From: an uncultured Pseudomonadales bacterium
GTDB taxonomy: Bacteria; Pseudomonadota; Gammaproteobacteria; Pseudomonadales; Cellvibrionaceae
Assembly: GCA_947494095.1 (NCBI GenBank)
Contig: CANLTI010000002.1
Coordinates: 62,001-126,000 of the forward strand
DNA: 64,000 nt
Reading direction: 5' to 3'
Shown here: one piece after another, positions 1 through 9,909 of the stretch
Layout of the letters: each line of letters begins with the position of its first letter
Position numbering within the stretch: position 1 is the stretch's first letter
The notes under the pieces: model-generated
What the model saw: the letters and a program-made list of their open reading frames with translations, nothing else
Databases searched by the model: none
Told to the model about the DNA's origin: nothing
Translations under genes and position numbers: made by a program

Positions 1-665
1 TTACCGTCGCCTACAATTTTATCGGTGTAATTGGCATCTAGGCCCAGTAAGTCTTCGAGCGAATTTTGATACTCATCGACGGTTAATAAGCGTAAACGAC
101 GCGGGGTATAGCCTGTAGCATCGGGGTTATTACACGTCACACCCGCTGGACGCCATGTTTCTAAGTAAGCGGTAATATCGGCGGCACACTGATCAACACA
201 GGTTGTTGGCTCTGCAATTTGTAGAGGCATCTCTTCATGTACTTTGGCAAAGAGCGACTGCGAGGTGTATTTGTTGACGTTGAGCGGGTTGATCGCATCG
301 TCTTGGTTGTTGCTTGTACCATGGCAGGCATTGCAATTATGCGCGCTAAAAAGGTCAGCCCCTTTTAAAGGGTTTACCGCAAAGCTGGTGTAAAGCGGTG
401 TTGAGCCACCCACAGGCGGCACGCTGCTATTGCTAGCACTAGAGGCGGGCGCACTGGAAATGACAACTTGCGAACTGCTGCTCACAGGTGCCGGTATGCT
501 GCTTGCGGGCGTACTGCTAATAGGTTCACTACTAACAGATACACTGGATACGCTAGCAATACTGGAAGATGCTACAACATCCACGCTTGAAGAGCTCCCG
601 TCACCGGTTCCAGAACACGCTGCTAACACAGCTGATACGAGTGCTAATGGCACAATTTTGCGCAT
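1..665 (-). CDS. Cytochrome c / DUF1587 lipoprotein (partial)
   Basis: Reading the minus strand from an ATG at 665 gives a lipoprotein signal (MRKIVPLALVSAVLAAC, lipobox LAAC), then a serine-rich linker, then a haem c motif CNACH (about nt 319-333) and a segment RRLRLLTVDEYQNSLEDLLG typical of DUF1587 (planctomycete-type PSD3 module). The frame is still open at base 1, so the C-terminal DUF1592/1588/1585 modules usual in this family would lie outside. It resembles the cytochrome-to-DUF1587 part of the 1083-residue protein at 49971-53222, without CBM2 or YceI. It is probably an outer-membrane-anchored redox protein; the substrate is unknown. A DUF1552 gene downstream is likely but not visible. 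Confidence 0.85.
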   Translation of the reverse strand, partial: MRKIVPLALVSAVLAACSGTGDGSSSSVDVVASSSIASVSSVSVSSEPISSTPASSIPAPVSSSSQVVISSAPASSASNSSVPPVGGSTPLYTSFAVNPLKGADLFSAHNCNACHGTSNNQDDAINPLNVNKYTSQSLFAKVHEEMPLQIAEPTTCVDQCAADITAYLETWRPAGVTCNNPDATGYTPRRLRLLTVDEYQNSLEDLLGLDANYTDKIVGDG

Positions 666-1583
666 TGTTGCTTCCTCTTAAAAAATTGAACCTGATTCCA
701 GTGCTGACCTAGCGAAGCAATGTCTTAAATACCTACAAAAAAAGCCATCATCAGCAAGCGTCTCAGCTCTATATAATTCGTATATGTCAAATTTCAGTAC
801 TCATCATAGAGTGTCTTAGTTGTGTTCGATACGACATAACGACTTATTTGACGGATAAGCGGGTAGCGAATTTCAAAAATGCGAACATAAACACAATTAC
901 TACCACGCGTTGACGGTATTCGCTACGCTCCAATACTGTGACGTATCGATAACAACCTATCGAATTCATCGCCACCTATCAAAGCACACTGTACGCAGCC
1001 TTAACAGCCATGATGAACTTAAGCGATTAAAATAACAGGTAAAATGGATGACTTAAGTGGCCTTAAACTGAAAAAATATTATTTTTTACGCGTATCAATC
1101 GATGAGTATTGAATGGCTACCAGTATCCCATTCATACCAATGCCATCACCTAAAAAGTACCCACTTTTTATTATTGCCAGTTTGTCTCGCACACCTAAAT
1201 ACTTATTTGGATAATAACTCTCAGTATAATAATGAGGCTAATACGGTTATTAAAAGCCAACAAAAGACAAACCTTTTAATATAACAATTAGCACCTAAAA
1301 ATAGACAATCCCAAACTCTTCAAAATAAAACACCGCTTATCGCTGTTTAAAACCGTTTAACTCATGGCTTTAAAAACCTTATGCTATAAGAAAATATTTT
1401 TATCAATTATTTAAGCATAACAGCTCCATCAATCATTACCCTCTCCCGTTTATCTTGCCAGTGGTAACAAGCCATAGGCTAATACGCTAATGTTTAACCC
1501 ATAGCCGCAACCTTATCTAGTGATTGAATGGTGTCGTCATATTGTATTTTTGATTTTACTAAAATGCCTTCAAAAAATATCGG
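666..1583. other. Intergenic region, no supported gene
   Basis: This 918-bp AT-rich gap separates the divergent cytochrome lipoprotein and pilin operon, so it should hold promoters for both. A 60-codon open frame at 1102-1284 has no ribosome site or recognisable domain and I do not call it. No RNA gene or repeat was recognised. Confidence 0.6.
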
Positions 1584-2303
1584 GTGTTATGTGATATCCA
1601 GCAATCAATACCTCAAAAGAGTCCAGCAGTGAAAACACACAAAATACTCCACTCAAAAACACCCGACTCAAAAACACTTGAATCAAAAACAGTGAGTCAA
1701 CAACAGGGCTTTAGCATGATTGAGTTAATGATTGTGATTCTTATTGCTGCCATTTTAATGATGATAGCTACGCCCTCTTATCAGGGTGTGATTAAGCGAA
1801 ATAATATCGAAAGCCTACAAAATCGTATAGCCACAGCAGTTGTCACCGCTCGCAGCGAAGCCGCCTCTCGCAATAGCGTAGCAACACTGTGCGCCAGTGC
1901 TAATGGCGATACTTGCGGTGGCAGCTGGAGCCAAGGCTGGATTGTATTTTTAGATAATGGGGCGGGCGCTGCCGTTGCTCAAAATGCCCAGCGTGAAAAT
2001 ACCGAAAAAATTATTTTAAGTTATTCCAATATCGGTAATTACATGTTGAGTATTATTGATATAGCCGATACAAAAGCCATTAATGCACTCAGTTTTAACA
2101 GTCAAGGTTTTAGCCTTAATAAGCAGCGTGCATTAGTTACAATTTGCGAACCAGAAAAAGACTTAGTTTACGCGCGTGGCGTCATTATTGAGCGCAGCGG
2201 GAGAACAATGATAACCCGTGATTTAGAAAATAACGATGGTATCCATGAAAGTCGTTTTGATGATGGCTTTGGTAAAACCACAGTGAGCAATTTGTCATGC
2301 TAA
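1584..2303 (+). CDS. fimT: GspH/FimT-family minor pseudopilin
   Basis: First gene of a minor-pilin operon for type IV pilus assembly. The class III leader cleavage motif and N-terminal helix are clear (QQQG^FSMIELMIVILIAAI, with Glu at mature position 5), followed by a GspH-like body with NGDTCGGSWSQGWIVFLD. The longest frame starts at GTG 1584 and gives an unusual leader of about 42 residues with an SKT-type repeat; a GTG at 1692 would give a classic short leader (M-S-Q-Q-Q-G). Neither start has a strong Shine-Dalgarno sequence. The stop overlaps the next gene by 7 bp, which suggests translational coupling. The family is sure; the start is not. Confidence 0.88.
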   Translation: MLCDIQQSIPQKSPAVKTHKILHSKTPDSKTLESKTVSQQQGFSMIELMIVILIAAILMMIATPSYQGVIKRNNIESLQNRIATAVVTARSEAASRNSVATLCASANGDTCGGSWSQGWIVFLDNGAGAAVAQNAQRENTEKIILSYSNIGNYMLSIIDIADTKAINALSFNSQGFSLNKQRALVTICEPEKDLVYARGVIIERSGRTMITRDLENNDGIHESRFDDGFGKTTVSNLSC

Positions 2304-2830
2304 GCACCTACACCCTAACAAAAAAAAACCCTCTTACCACTAAGCGATATGGTATTGCTATCAAAAAGTCTTGTGGTGCAACACTTTTAGAGATGATGAT
2401 ATCACTCTTTGTTATGGGGGTTGGCATGCTAGGTGTATTAGGCATGCAAACACAAGCCATGCGCTTTAATCATCAGGCTTACTCTTATTCACAGGCAGTT
2501 TTTTTAGCGCAAGATATCCTCGAAAGTATGCGAGCAAACCGCGCTGTGGCGCCCATCTATCAAATTGCTATGGGTAATAATGCGGGGGTTGCCAAAGCGT
2601 GCGAAGGTGTTAATGCCAACTGCAATGCTCAACAAATGCGCGATTGGGACATTCAGCACTGGCGCAATAATATTAGCCAGCGCTTGCCTGGCGGGCAATC
2701 GTCTATCGAGTTAACCGGTGATACCTACAGTATTAACATTGAATTTGATGTTGTCAAAATTAACGAAGAAGAACCCAATGCAACGACTGACTCTAAACGT
2801 CAAACTTATACATTAAACTCAGGTATTTAA
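2297..2830 (+). CDS. pilV: Type IV pilus minor pilin PilV
   Basis: Minor pilin of the tip/initiation complex. The leader ends SCG^ATLLEMMISLFVMGVGMLG, a prepilin peptidase site and hydrophobic helix of the PilV type (A-T-L-L-E with Glu5). The next stretch, NHQAYSYSQAVFLAQDILESMRANR, matches the PilV region A..LA.DI.E.MRANR. It overlaps fimT by 7 bp and is followed 1 bp later by pilW, so it lies in one transcription unit with pilW-pilX-pilY1. Length of 177 residues is normal. Confidence 0.9.
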   Translation: MLSTYTLTKKNPLTTKRYGIAIKKSCGATLLEMMISLFVMGVGMLGVLGMQTQAMRFNHQAYSYSQAVFLAQDILESMRANRAVAPIYQIAMGNNAGVAKACEGVNANCNAQQMRDWDIQHWRNNISQRLPGGQSSIELTGDTYSINIEFDVVKINEEEPNATTDSKRQTYTLNSGI

Positions 2831-2831
2831 T

Positions 2832-3956
2832 ATGAATTATGATATTGGTAATTTATCACTCAATACACTATTCATTAAAAAAAATGAGCGAGGCTATTCC
2901 CTGATTGAATTAATGGTCACTTTGCTGATTGGTATGATTATTTTAAATGGTGTATTTCAGGTTGTCATTGCTAGCAAACGTAGTTATTTAGACCACAAAG
3001 AAATCTCCTACATTCAAGAGAACGCTCGTTTTGCCTTAGACACCTTAAGCCGCGATATACGCATGGCCGGCTATATTGGTTGCGCCAATAATAATACAGA
3101 GCAAGTCAATATTATCACCGGTGATATGATGAGTTTTATTGGCACCGCCGGTATTGCCGGCTTTGACGATACCAGTGGTACCGGCAGCTTTCCGGTGGGG
3201 TACCGTAATTTAGCACTCGCCAATACCGATTCCTTATTGATTCGTCGTGGTGAATCTGAAAATGAATTCTTAGTCCGTAATCAAAATCCGACGACAAAAA
3301 ATATTACGCTTTGGAATAATCACAATTTTGAAATCAATCAACCCATAGCTATTGTCGATGGCTCATGTAGCTTTAGCGCTGTATTTACCGCCAGCACTAT
3401 TAGCGGGCCCAACAGTGTCAGCCACGGTATTTCAGCAAATAATTGCAATGACATTATACGTGGCCGCTATACCTGCTCACAGTGTAGTGGTTCCAATTGC
3501 CCCCGAGCACTGCCGACAGCCTCATATCAAGCGGGCGCTCGTATTATGCCACTTATATCTCATGCATATTTTATCGGTGACTCTAGCTTGCTCCCTGGGA
3601 CACCCGCTCTTAAACGCCAAGCTATGATTGCGCATAATGGTGCCCTAACCATGCGCACCGAAGAGCTTGCCACAGGCGTTGAAAATATTCAGTTTATTTA
3701 CGGTGTTGATACCAGTGGCAATGGCGTTATTAACGAATATCGTAGTGCTAACAATATGGATATTAATAATGATGGATTTACCGATAGCGATGATTGGAAG
3801 AGCGTTTATACCGTAAAAATAAATATGCTCTTGCGGTCTAAATCACCTGTTTTCGCTGATCCGCAAAATATTCAATTTAATGGTAGGGCCTATCTGGGTT
3901 TATTTATGCGTCAAGTCGTTAGCACAACCATTCAAATTAGGAATCAAAACACATGA
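2832..3956 (+). CDS. pilW: Type IV pilus minor pilin PilW
   Basis: PilW-type minor pilin, 374 residues. Cleavage motif NERG^YSLIELMVTLLIGMIIL with Glu5, then a long N-terminal helix ending in ENARFALDTLSRDIRMAGYIGC, the hallmark PilW stretch. The body has several cysteines (a CSQCSGSNC cluster near residues 215-222) likely to form disulfides in the periplasm. The stop overlaps the pilX ATG (ATGA), showing tight coupling. In the pilus system PilW helps PilV, PilX and FimT-like proteins prime pilus assembly and present PilY1 at the tip; this role is known from the family. Confidence 0.9.
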   Translation: MNYDIGNLSLNTLFIKKNERGYSLIELMVTLLIGMIILNGVFQVVIASKRSYLDHKEISYIQENARFALDTLSRDIRMAGYIGCANNNTEQVNIITGDMMSFIGTAGIAGFDDTSGTGSFPVGYRNLALANTDSLLIRRGESENEFLVRNQNPTTKNITLWNNHNFEINQPIAIVDGSCSFSAVFTASTISGPNSVSHGISANNCNDIIRGRYTCSQCSGSNCPRALPTASYQAGARIMPLISHAYFIGDSSLLPGTPALKRQAMIAHNGALTMRTEELATGVENIQFIYGVDTSGNGVINEYRSANNMDINNDGFTDSDDWKSVYTVKINMLLRSKSPVFADPQNIQFNGRAYLGLFMRQVVSTTIQIRNQNT

Positions 3957-4636
3957 GCCTAATCATACAATCCCCTAAAGTTTCATATGATCATCTTCTG
4001 TATTTTAAATATCAGCAAGGTGCAGCATTAATTATCAGCCTTGTTATATTAGGAGTGTTAACGGTTATTGGCATTACTAGTATGCAAAACTCTGGGCTAG
4101 AACTCAAAATGGTATCGAGTGCACATGACCGTAGTGTCGCGTTTGAAGCGGCAGAAACAGCCTTAACCATTATTGAAGAAGACTTAGCCACTAACCCACC
4201 AAAGTTAGAAAAGCATTATACAAGCTGTACAGGTAATGATTGCTTTACCTCAAATTGCGAGGGAGGTTTATGCTTTTCTGGTAATTTTAACGCCGGCACA
4301 GAGCGTGCACATTGCTATATTGCCAATGCCAGTACAAACCCTAAAAAAGATTTTTGGAAAGATGACACTTTAAATTTATGGGATATAGCCAGTAAACACA
4401 AAAAACTTACAATCGATGGCTTAAAAACGCCTGTTAAATACATCATAGAATTTTTATGTTTTACCAATGTAGGTTTAGAGCTAGGCACAGGCTTTAGTAC
4501 ACAAGGTGCCAGTGTACAAGCTAGCGAAAATGAAAACTATAAACCGCTTTACCGTATCACCGCTATGGCTAGTGGTAACGCTAACCGCGCCACCGTTGTT
4601 TTGCAAACAACTTACCGCATTGTTAAGGAGTCATAA
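3953..4636 (+). CDS. pilX: Type IV pilus minor pilin PilX
   Basis: PilX-type minor pilin, 227 residues. The leader cleavage site is QQG^AALIISLVILGVLTVIGITSM; like many PilX proteins it lacks the Glu5 found in other pilins. It is followed by MVSSAHDRSVAFEAAETAL, the usual PilX A.EAAE motif, and a cysteine-rich loop (residues about 84-105). The gene overlaps pilW by 4 bp and stops 1 bp before the pilY1 start. PilX is thought to bridge the minor pilin complex and PilY1. Confidence 0.88.
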   Translation: MSLIIQSPKVSYDHLLYFKYQQGAALIISLVILGVLTVIGITSMQNSGLELKMVSSAHDRSVAFEAAETALTIIEEDLATNPPKLEKHYTSCTGNDCFTSNCEGGLCFSGNFNAGTERAHCYIANASTNPKKDFWKDDTLNLWDIASKHKKLTIDGLKTPVKYIIEFLCFTNVGLELGTGFSTQGASVQASENENYKPLYRITAMASGNANRATVVLQTTYRIVKES

Positions 4637-4637
4637 T

Positions 4638-7600
4638 ATGCTAATAACAATGAAAAAAATACATCCTAATAATGTATTATCGCAATCATACAACTTAAAC
4701 GACTGGCTATCACACCTATTACTCATAATCTGTACTGTTATTATTGTATTATCGGCTTCCTATACTCATGCACAGTCAGCTTATGATTACCAAAACACAC
4801 CACCGTTAAGTGGCGGTAATAATACACCACCGATGGTTATGTTAAGCATGTCATCAGACCATCAGTTATTTTTTAAAGCTTATAACGATTTTGATGATAT
4901 TAATGGTGATGGCAATGCTGATACAACCTACAATAAAACTATTGAATACATAGGCTATTTTGATAGTGAAATGTGCTATGTCTATGGCAGCGGTGTTTTT
5001 TCACCAAGTACACCGACCTCAACAAGTTACTACTGTAATAGAGGCGGCAAAAATCAATGGAGTGGTAATTTTTTAAATTGGGTATCTATGACCCGCATCG
5101 ATATTGTCCGTAAAATTCTTTATGGCGGTTTACGCTCCACCGATACCGATAAAACAACTATTCTAGAACGCTCACACCTAACCAGCGATGCCCATAGCTT
5201 TGCTAAATATTATAACGGTGCCGATTTAAAATTTTTAACTCCTTTTAATGTTAAGGTCGGTAAAAATGCTGTTGATTCGGGTGTGACATTTTGTAATACC
5301 ACCGTTGATTTAAGCATGGGAATGGCTTCGCACAAAAGCACCCAGCCACCTCTTATACGAGCAGTAAAAGGTAATTTTAACTTTTGGCCTGCCGGTGAAA
5401 GATGGCAGTGCTTATATCAAGATGAGCAGTATATTACGGGAGGCTCTGCGGCCAATAGTGATCCTGGTGTATTAATGAGCGTAGGTATTTACGTACACCA
5501 TCAAAGCCCTAAAAAGAGTGAGCATCAAATAGCCGACTACATTGCTCGAGTCAATGTGTGCACCTCTAAAAGTAATGCACTACGTGAAGAATGCCTTAAA
5601 TACCCCAAAGGTAACAGCAAACCCACCGGGCTATTACAACGCTATGGGCAAGCAGGTGAAATTCAATTTGGCTTGCTAACCGGTAGCTATATGCGCAATA
5701 AAGATGGTGGCGTATTGCGTAAAAATATTGGCCCGTTAAGCGACGAAATCAACACCACTACCGATGGAACCTTTAAAACAACCTTAGCTAATGGAGGTAT
5801 TATTCAAGGTCTTAATAGCCTACGTCTGGCGAATTGGCATGCCCAAAAAACAGGCTTAACAGCAGGAACTTACCAGGCTGATAATTGCACATGGGGCTTA
5901 AATACGTTTGATAATGGAAGCTGTACTAACTGGGGTAACCCTTTTGGTGAGATATTACTAGAAACGTATCGCTATCTAGCTGGCGCAACACCCACACGTC
6001 AATTTACAGCCAATGACTCTTTTATATCGCCTTATCTAAAGCCGGTTATGTGGGAAAAACCACTCACAACAGATAACTACTGTTCAAATTTAAATATATT
6101 AGCTTTTAATAGCTCTACTATTTCTTATGATGGTAATAACCTAAACGCTTCTGATATTAATTTATCAGCAACAGGGTTAAATACCATTACAGATCGCCTA
6201 GGGACTCTCGAGGGCATTAAAGGTGAACAGTACTTTGTCGGTAAAACCCTTGGCGCAAATCAAGATGAACTTTGCACCGAAAAAGTTGTACGCGGTTTAT
6301 CTTCTGTGAGAGGTACTTGCCCTGACGCACCACGTTTAAATGGCTCTTATTACTCATCAGGCTTAGCGTTTTATGCAAAAACCAATGATATTAATAAAGA
6401 TATTGATGGTGACCAAACAGTCAATACTTTTGGATTTTCGTTAGCGCCTTCGATACCTAAAATAGTCTTACCACGGCCTAATCAAGAACATAAAAAAATT
6501 ACAATATTTCCTGCTTGCCGAAATAAAGACGTTAAAGGTAATTGCGCTATTGTCGATTTTAAAATTATTGAACCTCACAATGACAGTGATGGAGATGGTA
6601 TTTATACCGGCTTAATGTATGTTACCTGGGAAGATAGTGAGCAAGGTGGTGACTTTGACCAAGATATTAACGGCCTAATCGCTTACGAATTAGACGAACA
6701 ACGTTTAACCGTTAAAACCCGCGTACTTAAAAATTCTACTTTTTATAAAATGGGCTTTGGCTTTGTCGTTAATGGTGTAACCCGTGCTATTTCTATTAAT
6801 GGTAATGCTATTAACCAACAAGGCAACGGCTTTCATGTGGTATCAGGTACTAATGGTTTTGACGGCGACGGCTGTAGAAACTGCTCACAAAAAGATGGCT
6901 GGTCTTATAAAAAATTCATAGTCGCTTCAGGTAAAGCACAATTTTTGGAGCAGCCTTTATATTACGCAGCAAAGTATGGCGGCTTTAAAGATACTAATGG
7001 TAACAAAATTCCAGATTTACAAAGCGAATGGGATGCAGTTAATAACCTTACTGGTGCGCCAACACCTGATGGAATACCCGACAATTATCATAGTGCAAGT
7101 AACCCTAAAGAACTAAAAATTCAATTTGACAAAGTCATTACCGAAATTTTAGCCGGTGCTGCTTCTGGCACAGGCTCAAGCGTAGTCACCAGTGCAGGCG
7201 ATGGCGTTGGCCTATTTTTACAAAGCCTTTATTATCCTACACTTAATTATGCGGGGAGTGAATTAAGCTGGGTAGGAACGTTAAATGGCATGTTTATGGA
7301 TGAACATAACCATGTACGCGAAGATACCGACGGAAGCCGAGGACTAACAACAGCTGATAAGATTATTGATATTGAATATGACGCAACAAGTAAAAACATG
7401 ATGGCTCAACGGTATAACATTAATACTGATGGCACACGTGGCGCCAAACAAGGTGGCCTGGTATCTTTGCATACTTTAAAACCGGTATGGAGCGCACATC
7501 AAGCACTAGCAGAAGTCACCGACCCCATCACTCAGCGAATTTATAACACATCGGCGCAAAAGCAACGGCATATTTTGACCGCCATTGATGATAATAACGA

Positions 7601-9458
7601 CGGTTTAATCACACAAAACACTCACCTTAAAGATTTTGTTCCTGCCACGTTTACAGGCCCTAATAATTATTTATTAGGTAATGTGGCCAGTACTGAAAAA
7701 GTAATTAATTATATTCGCGGACAGGATTACCCCGACTTTAGATCACGTGCCGCCAATATAGATACAACAACTACCAATTTAGAAACATGGCGCTTAGGGG
7801 ATATAGCCAATGCCACTGCGTTGATTATTAGTGCTCCTAAAGTCGGTTATGATATTGAGTTTTCTGATTCGAGTTATTTAACCTATCGAGAACAGTACAA
7901 AGACAGGCGCACCGTTGTTTATGCTTCGGCTAATGACGGGATGATTCATGCTTTTAATGGAGGATTTTATAATGCGAGCGACAAAAAATACTCTACCGAT
8001 AAGCATCCATTAGGGGCCGAGCTATGGGGTTATGTACCGTACAACTTATTACCTCATCTGCAATGGTTAACTAATCACGATTATCCGCATGTTGCCTATA
8101 TGGATGGAAAACTGCAGAGCTTTGATGTCAATATTTTTAATGATGATGCTGATCACCCAGGAGGCTGGGGCACTATTTTAGTCGCCGGTATGCGCTTTGG
8201 TGGTGGCCCTATTGAGGTCGATAACGCAGGTACACCACAAACTATGCGTTCAGCTTGGGTTGTATTAGATATTACTAACCCAGAAAAGCCACCTAAATTA
8301 GTGGCAGAAATAACCGACCCTAATTTAGGCTTTACCACAACCAATGTCGATATCATCAAAGCACGTAGCCCTAATACCCGAACAGGTAATTACACCGCAG
8401 GCACTAGCAACAGCTGGTTTTTAACCTTTGGCTCTGGTCCTTATGGTAAAGATGCCTCTAATATGCGCAACGCACAAAAAACAGCTGTCAGCGACCAGAG
8501 TGCTAAGTTATTTTTATTTGATTTGCGTAAAAAACAACTTAAAAAATATGATACCGGTGTCATGAATGCCTTTGTAGGCGGTGTACATGCCACTGACTGG
8601 AACCGCGATTTTCAAGATGATGTCATTTATTATGGTTTAGTCGGTGGCTCGATTGATAAACCCGAGGGGCAACTACGCCGCGCCCAACTCACATTTGGCG
8701 CTGCAGGCGTTACCATTAAAGACACTCAAATGCTGGATGTTGTAAATCAAGCCTTTAGCGGCGCACCTTTTACCCGCATTGATAAAGACTATAATTATTG
8801 GGTATTTGCCGGTACCGGGCGATTTTTTAATGATATTGATGGTACCTACACCTCCAATAATGGTTTTTATGGCTTAAAAGAGCCTATGAATGCACTCAGT
8901 GAATTAACAGGCACTACCATTAAAAAGCGTGAATTAATCGATACAACCAACATTCAAACATATAGTAATGGGCAAGTTAAAAACCTGAATGGCAGCCAAG
9001 TCTTTTTAAATACAGGCGACCCAGCAGCAACGACTGATGATGTGACAAAAGTTGTTAACGATAACAAAGGCTGGTATTTAGATTTCCCTAATAACTATGC
9101 CCGCAATATTGGCCAAGCCGCTTTGTATTCGACAAGTTTACTCTTTACTGCTTTTACCCCTACGGATGACTTATGCTCTGGTGAAGTGGGTAATACGCGC
9201 TTATATCAACGTGAATTCTTTAACGGTTTATCACCCACTTATAGCGCTGTTACCGAAGCAGGGAAGACAATTACCGACGGTACTGAGGTCGGAGAAGCCA
9301 TACCCGATGCCATCGATTTAGGCGATAATTTTTATGCAGAACCTAATGAGGAAGGCTTAACACAAAGCAATGAAGGTGAGCTTAAACGTATCGATTTAGG
9401 TCAACCCGACCTTAAAAACCGTCGTGAGTCTTGGCGAGAAGTCAATAAAGACTGGTAA
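4638..9458 (+). CDS. pilY1: Type IV pilus tip adhesin/assembly factor PilY1
   Basis: Large secreted protein of 1606 residues. I start it at ATG 4638, 7 bp after the AAGGAG at 4625-4630 and just after the pilX stop; the frame runs further upstream but inside pilX. A signal-anchor helix (HLLLIICTVIIVLSASYTHAQS) precedes an N-terminal region with DINGDGNAD, a calcium-loop-like motif. The C-terminal third is the PilC/PilY1 beta-propeller, with VVYASANDGMIHAFNGG and the EF-hand-like calcium loop DWNRDFQDD at residues 1320-1328, the site that governs retraction and adhesion in Pseudomonas PilY1. The N-terminal part probably carries the strain-specific adhesin function. It is the last gene of the operon. 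Confidence 0.92.
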   Translation: MLITMKKIHPNNVLSQSYNLNDWLSHLLLIICTVIIVLSASYTHAQSAYDYQNTPPLSGGNNTPPMVMLSMSSDHQLFFKAYNDFDDINGDGNADTTYNKTIEYIGYFDSEMCYVYGSGVFSPSTPTSTSYYCNRGGKNQWSGNFLNWVSMTRIDIVRKILYGGLRSTDTDKTTILERSHLTSDAHSFAKYYNGADLKFLTPFNVKVGKNAVDSGVTFCNTTVDLSMGMASHKSTQPPLIRAVKGNFNFWPAGERWQCLYQDEQYITGGSAANSDPGVLMSVGIYVHHQSPKKSEHQIADYIARVNVCTSKSNALREECLKYPKGNSKPTGLLQRYGQAGEIQFGLLTGSYMRNKDGGVLRKNIGPLSDEINTTTDGTFKTTLANGGIIQGLNSLRLANWHAQKTGLTAGTYQADNCTWGLNTFDNGSCTNWGNPFGEILLETYRYLAGATPTRQFTANDSFISPYLKPVMWEKPLTTDNYCSNLNILAFNSSTISYDGNNLNASDINLSATGLNTITDRLGTLEGIKGEQYFVGKTLGANQDELCTEKVVRGLSSVRGTCPDAPRLNGSYYSSGLAFYAKTNDINKDIDGDQTVNTFGFSLAPSIPKIVLPRPNQEHKKITIFPACRNKDVKGNCAIVDFKIIEPHNDSDGDGIYTGLMYVTWEDSEQGGDFDQDINGLIAYELDEQRLTVKTRVLKNSTFYKMGFGFVVNGVTRAISINGNAINQQGNGFHVVSGTNGFDGDGCRNCSQKDGWSYKKFIVASGKAQFLEQPLYYAAKYGGFKDTNGNKIPDLQSEWDAVNNLTGAPTPDGIPDNYHSASNPKELKIQFDKVITEILAGAASGTGSSVVTSAGDGVGLFLQSLYYPTLNYAGSELSWVGTLNGMFMDEHNHVREDTDGSRGLTTADKIIDIEYDATSKNMMAQRYNINTDGTRGAKQGGLVSLHTLKPVWSAHQALAEVTDPITQRIYNTSAQKQRHILTAIDDNNDGLITQNTHLKDFVPATFTGPNNYLLGNVASTEKVINYIRGQDYPDFRSRAANIDTTTTNLETWRLGDIANATALIISAPKVGYDIEFSDSSYLTYREQYKDRRTVVYASANDGMIHAFNGGFYNASDKKYSTDKHPLGAELWGYVPYNLLPHLQWLTNHDYPHVAYMDGKLQSFDVNIFNDDADHPGGWGTILVAGMRFGGGPIEVDNAGTPQTMRSAWVVLDITNPEKPPKLVAEITDPNLGFTTTNVDIIKARSPNTRTGNYTAGTSNSWFLTFGSGPYGKDASNMRNAQKTAVSDQSAKLFLFDLRKKQLKKYDTGVMNAFVGGVHATDWNRDFQDDVIYYGLVGGSIDKPEGQLRRAQLTFGAAGVTIKDTQMLDVVNQAFSGAPFTRIDKDYNYWVFAGTGRFFNDIDGTYTSNNGFYGLKEPMNALSELTGTTIKKRELIDTTNIQTYSNGQVKNLNGSQVFLNTGDPAATTDDVTKVVNDNKGWYLDFPNNYARNIGQAALYSTSLLFTAFTPTDDLCSGEVGNTRLYQREFFNGLSPTYSAVTEAGKTITDGTEVGEAIPDAIDLGDNFYAEPNEEGLTQSNEGELKRIDLGQPDLKNRRESWREVNKDW

Positions 9459-9525
9459 TACTTAAGGCAAAATAAGTGTGAGATTTCATTAGCCTTTGCA
9501 CTTTCTTTTGCGAGTTATATCTTCT

Positions 9526-9561
9526 AAGCTGTCACTGATTATATTCAGTGACAGCTTTTTT
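9526..9561 (+). terminator. Rho-independent terminator after pilY1
   Basis: A perfect 13-bp stem (AAGCTGTCACTGA at 9526-9538 with its complement at 9545-9557), 6-nt loop, then a T run. It closes the pilin operon and lies just before the DUF5062 gene. Confidence 0.9.
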
Positions 9562-9577
9562 GCTATAAGGACCAACC

Positions 9578-9838
9578 ATGAAAAAAATAAAAAATGAAGC
9601 GGCGCTAGTGACAGAAGCCCTAAGAGTAGGTGCAATTTATGCTCAAAAACGTGGCGCTGGTGAATTTGAAGCCACAGATTCAGCGAAATTAAAAATCACC
9701 TACCTTTATAAGCTATTAGTTCACGATAAACTGATTCAACCCTTAGCCAAAAATCAAGAAGACGAATCTCATATGCGTCATAAACTCGCCTTATGGATTT
9801 CACGCACATTACCCCAAGGTCATGAACTATTAAAATAG
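9578..9838 (+). CDS. DUF5062-family small protein
   Basis: An 86-residue soluble protein beginning MKKIKNEAALVTEALRVGAI, preceded by AAGGACC 9 bp upstream of the ATG. The pattern (AQKRGAGEFEATDSAKLKITYLYKLLVHDKL) is what I recall for DUF5062, a small helical family of marine gammaproteobacteria with no known function. It lies between two strong terminators, so it is a single-gene transcription unit. Assignment to the family is from memory of its N-terminus. Confidence 0.72.
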   Translation: MKKIKNEAALVTEALRVGAIYAQKRGAGEFEATDSAKLKITYLYKLLVHDKLIQPLAKNQEDESHMRHKLALWISRTLPQGHELLK

Positions 9839-9854
9839 ACGTTTCTTCATAAAC

Positions 9855-9890
9855 AATATTAAGCCCTTTAAAAATAGGGCTTAATATTTT
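9855..9890. terminator. Bidirectional terminator
   Basis: Perfect 13-bp inverted repeat AATATTAAGCCCT (9855-9867) and AGGGCTTAATATT (9876-9888) followed by T-rich sequence. It sits between the convergent DUF5062 gene and TonB-dependent receptor and can serve both. Confidence 0.85.
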
Positions 9891-9909
9891 TTCTTTGACA
9901 TCTTACGAT

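Noticed and set aside
1102..1284. 60-codon plus-strand frame
   Set aside because: No Shine-Dalgarno sequence, no recognisable domain, and AT-rich intergenic composition.
4506..4637. Upstream extension of the pilY1 frame
   Set aside because: It overlaps pilX in another phase; the AAGGAG before ATG 4638 and the signal-anchor after it mark the true start.
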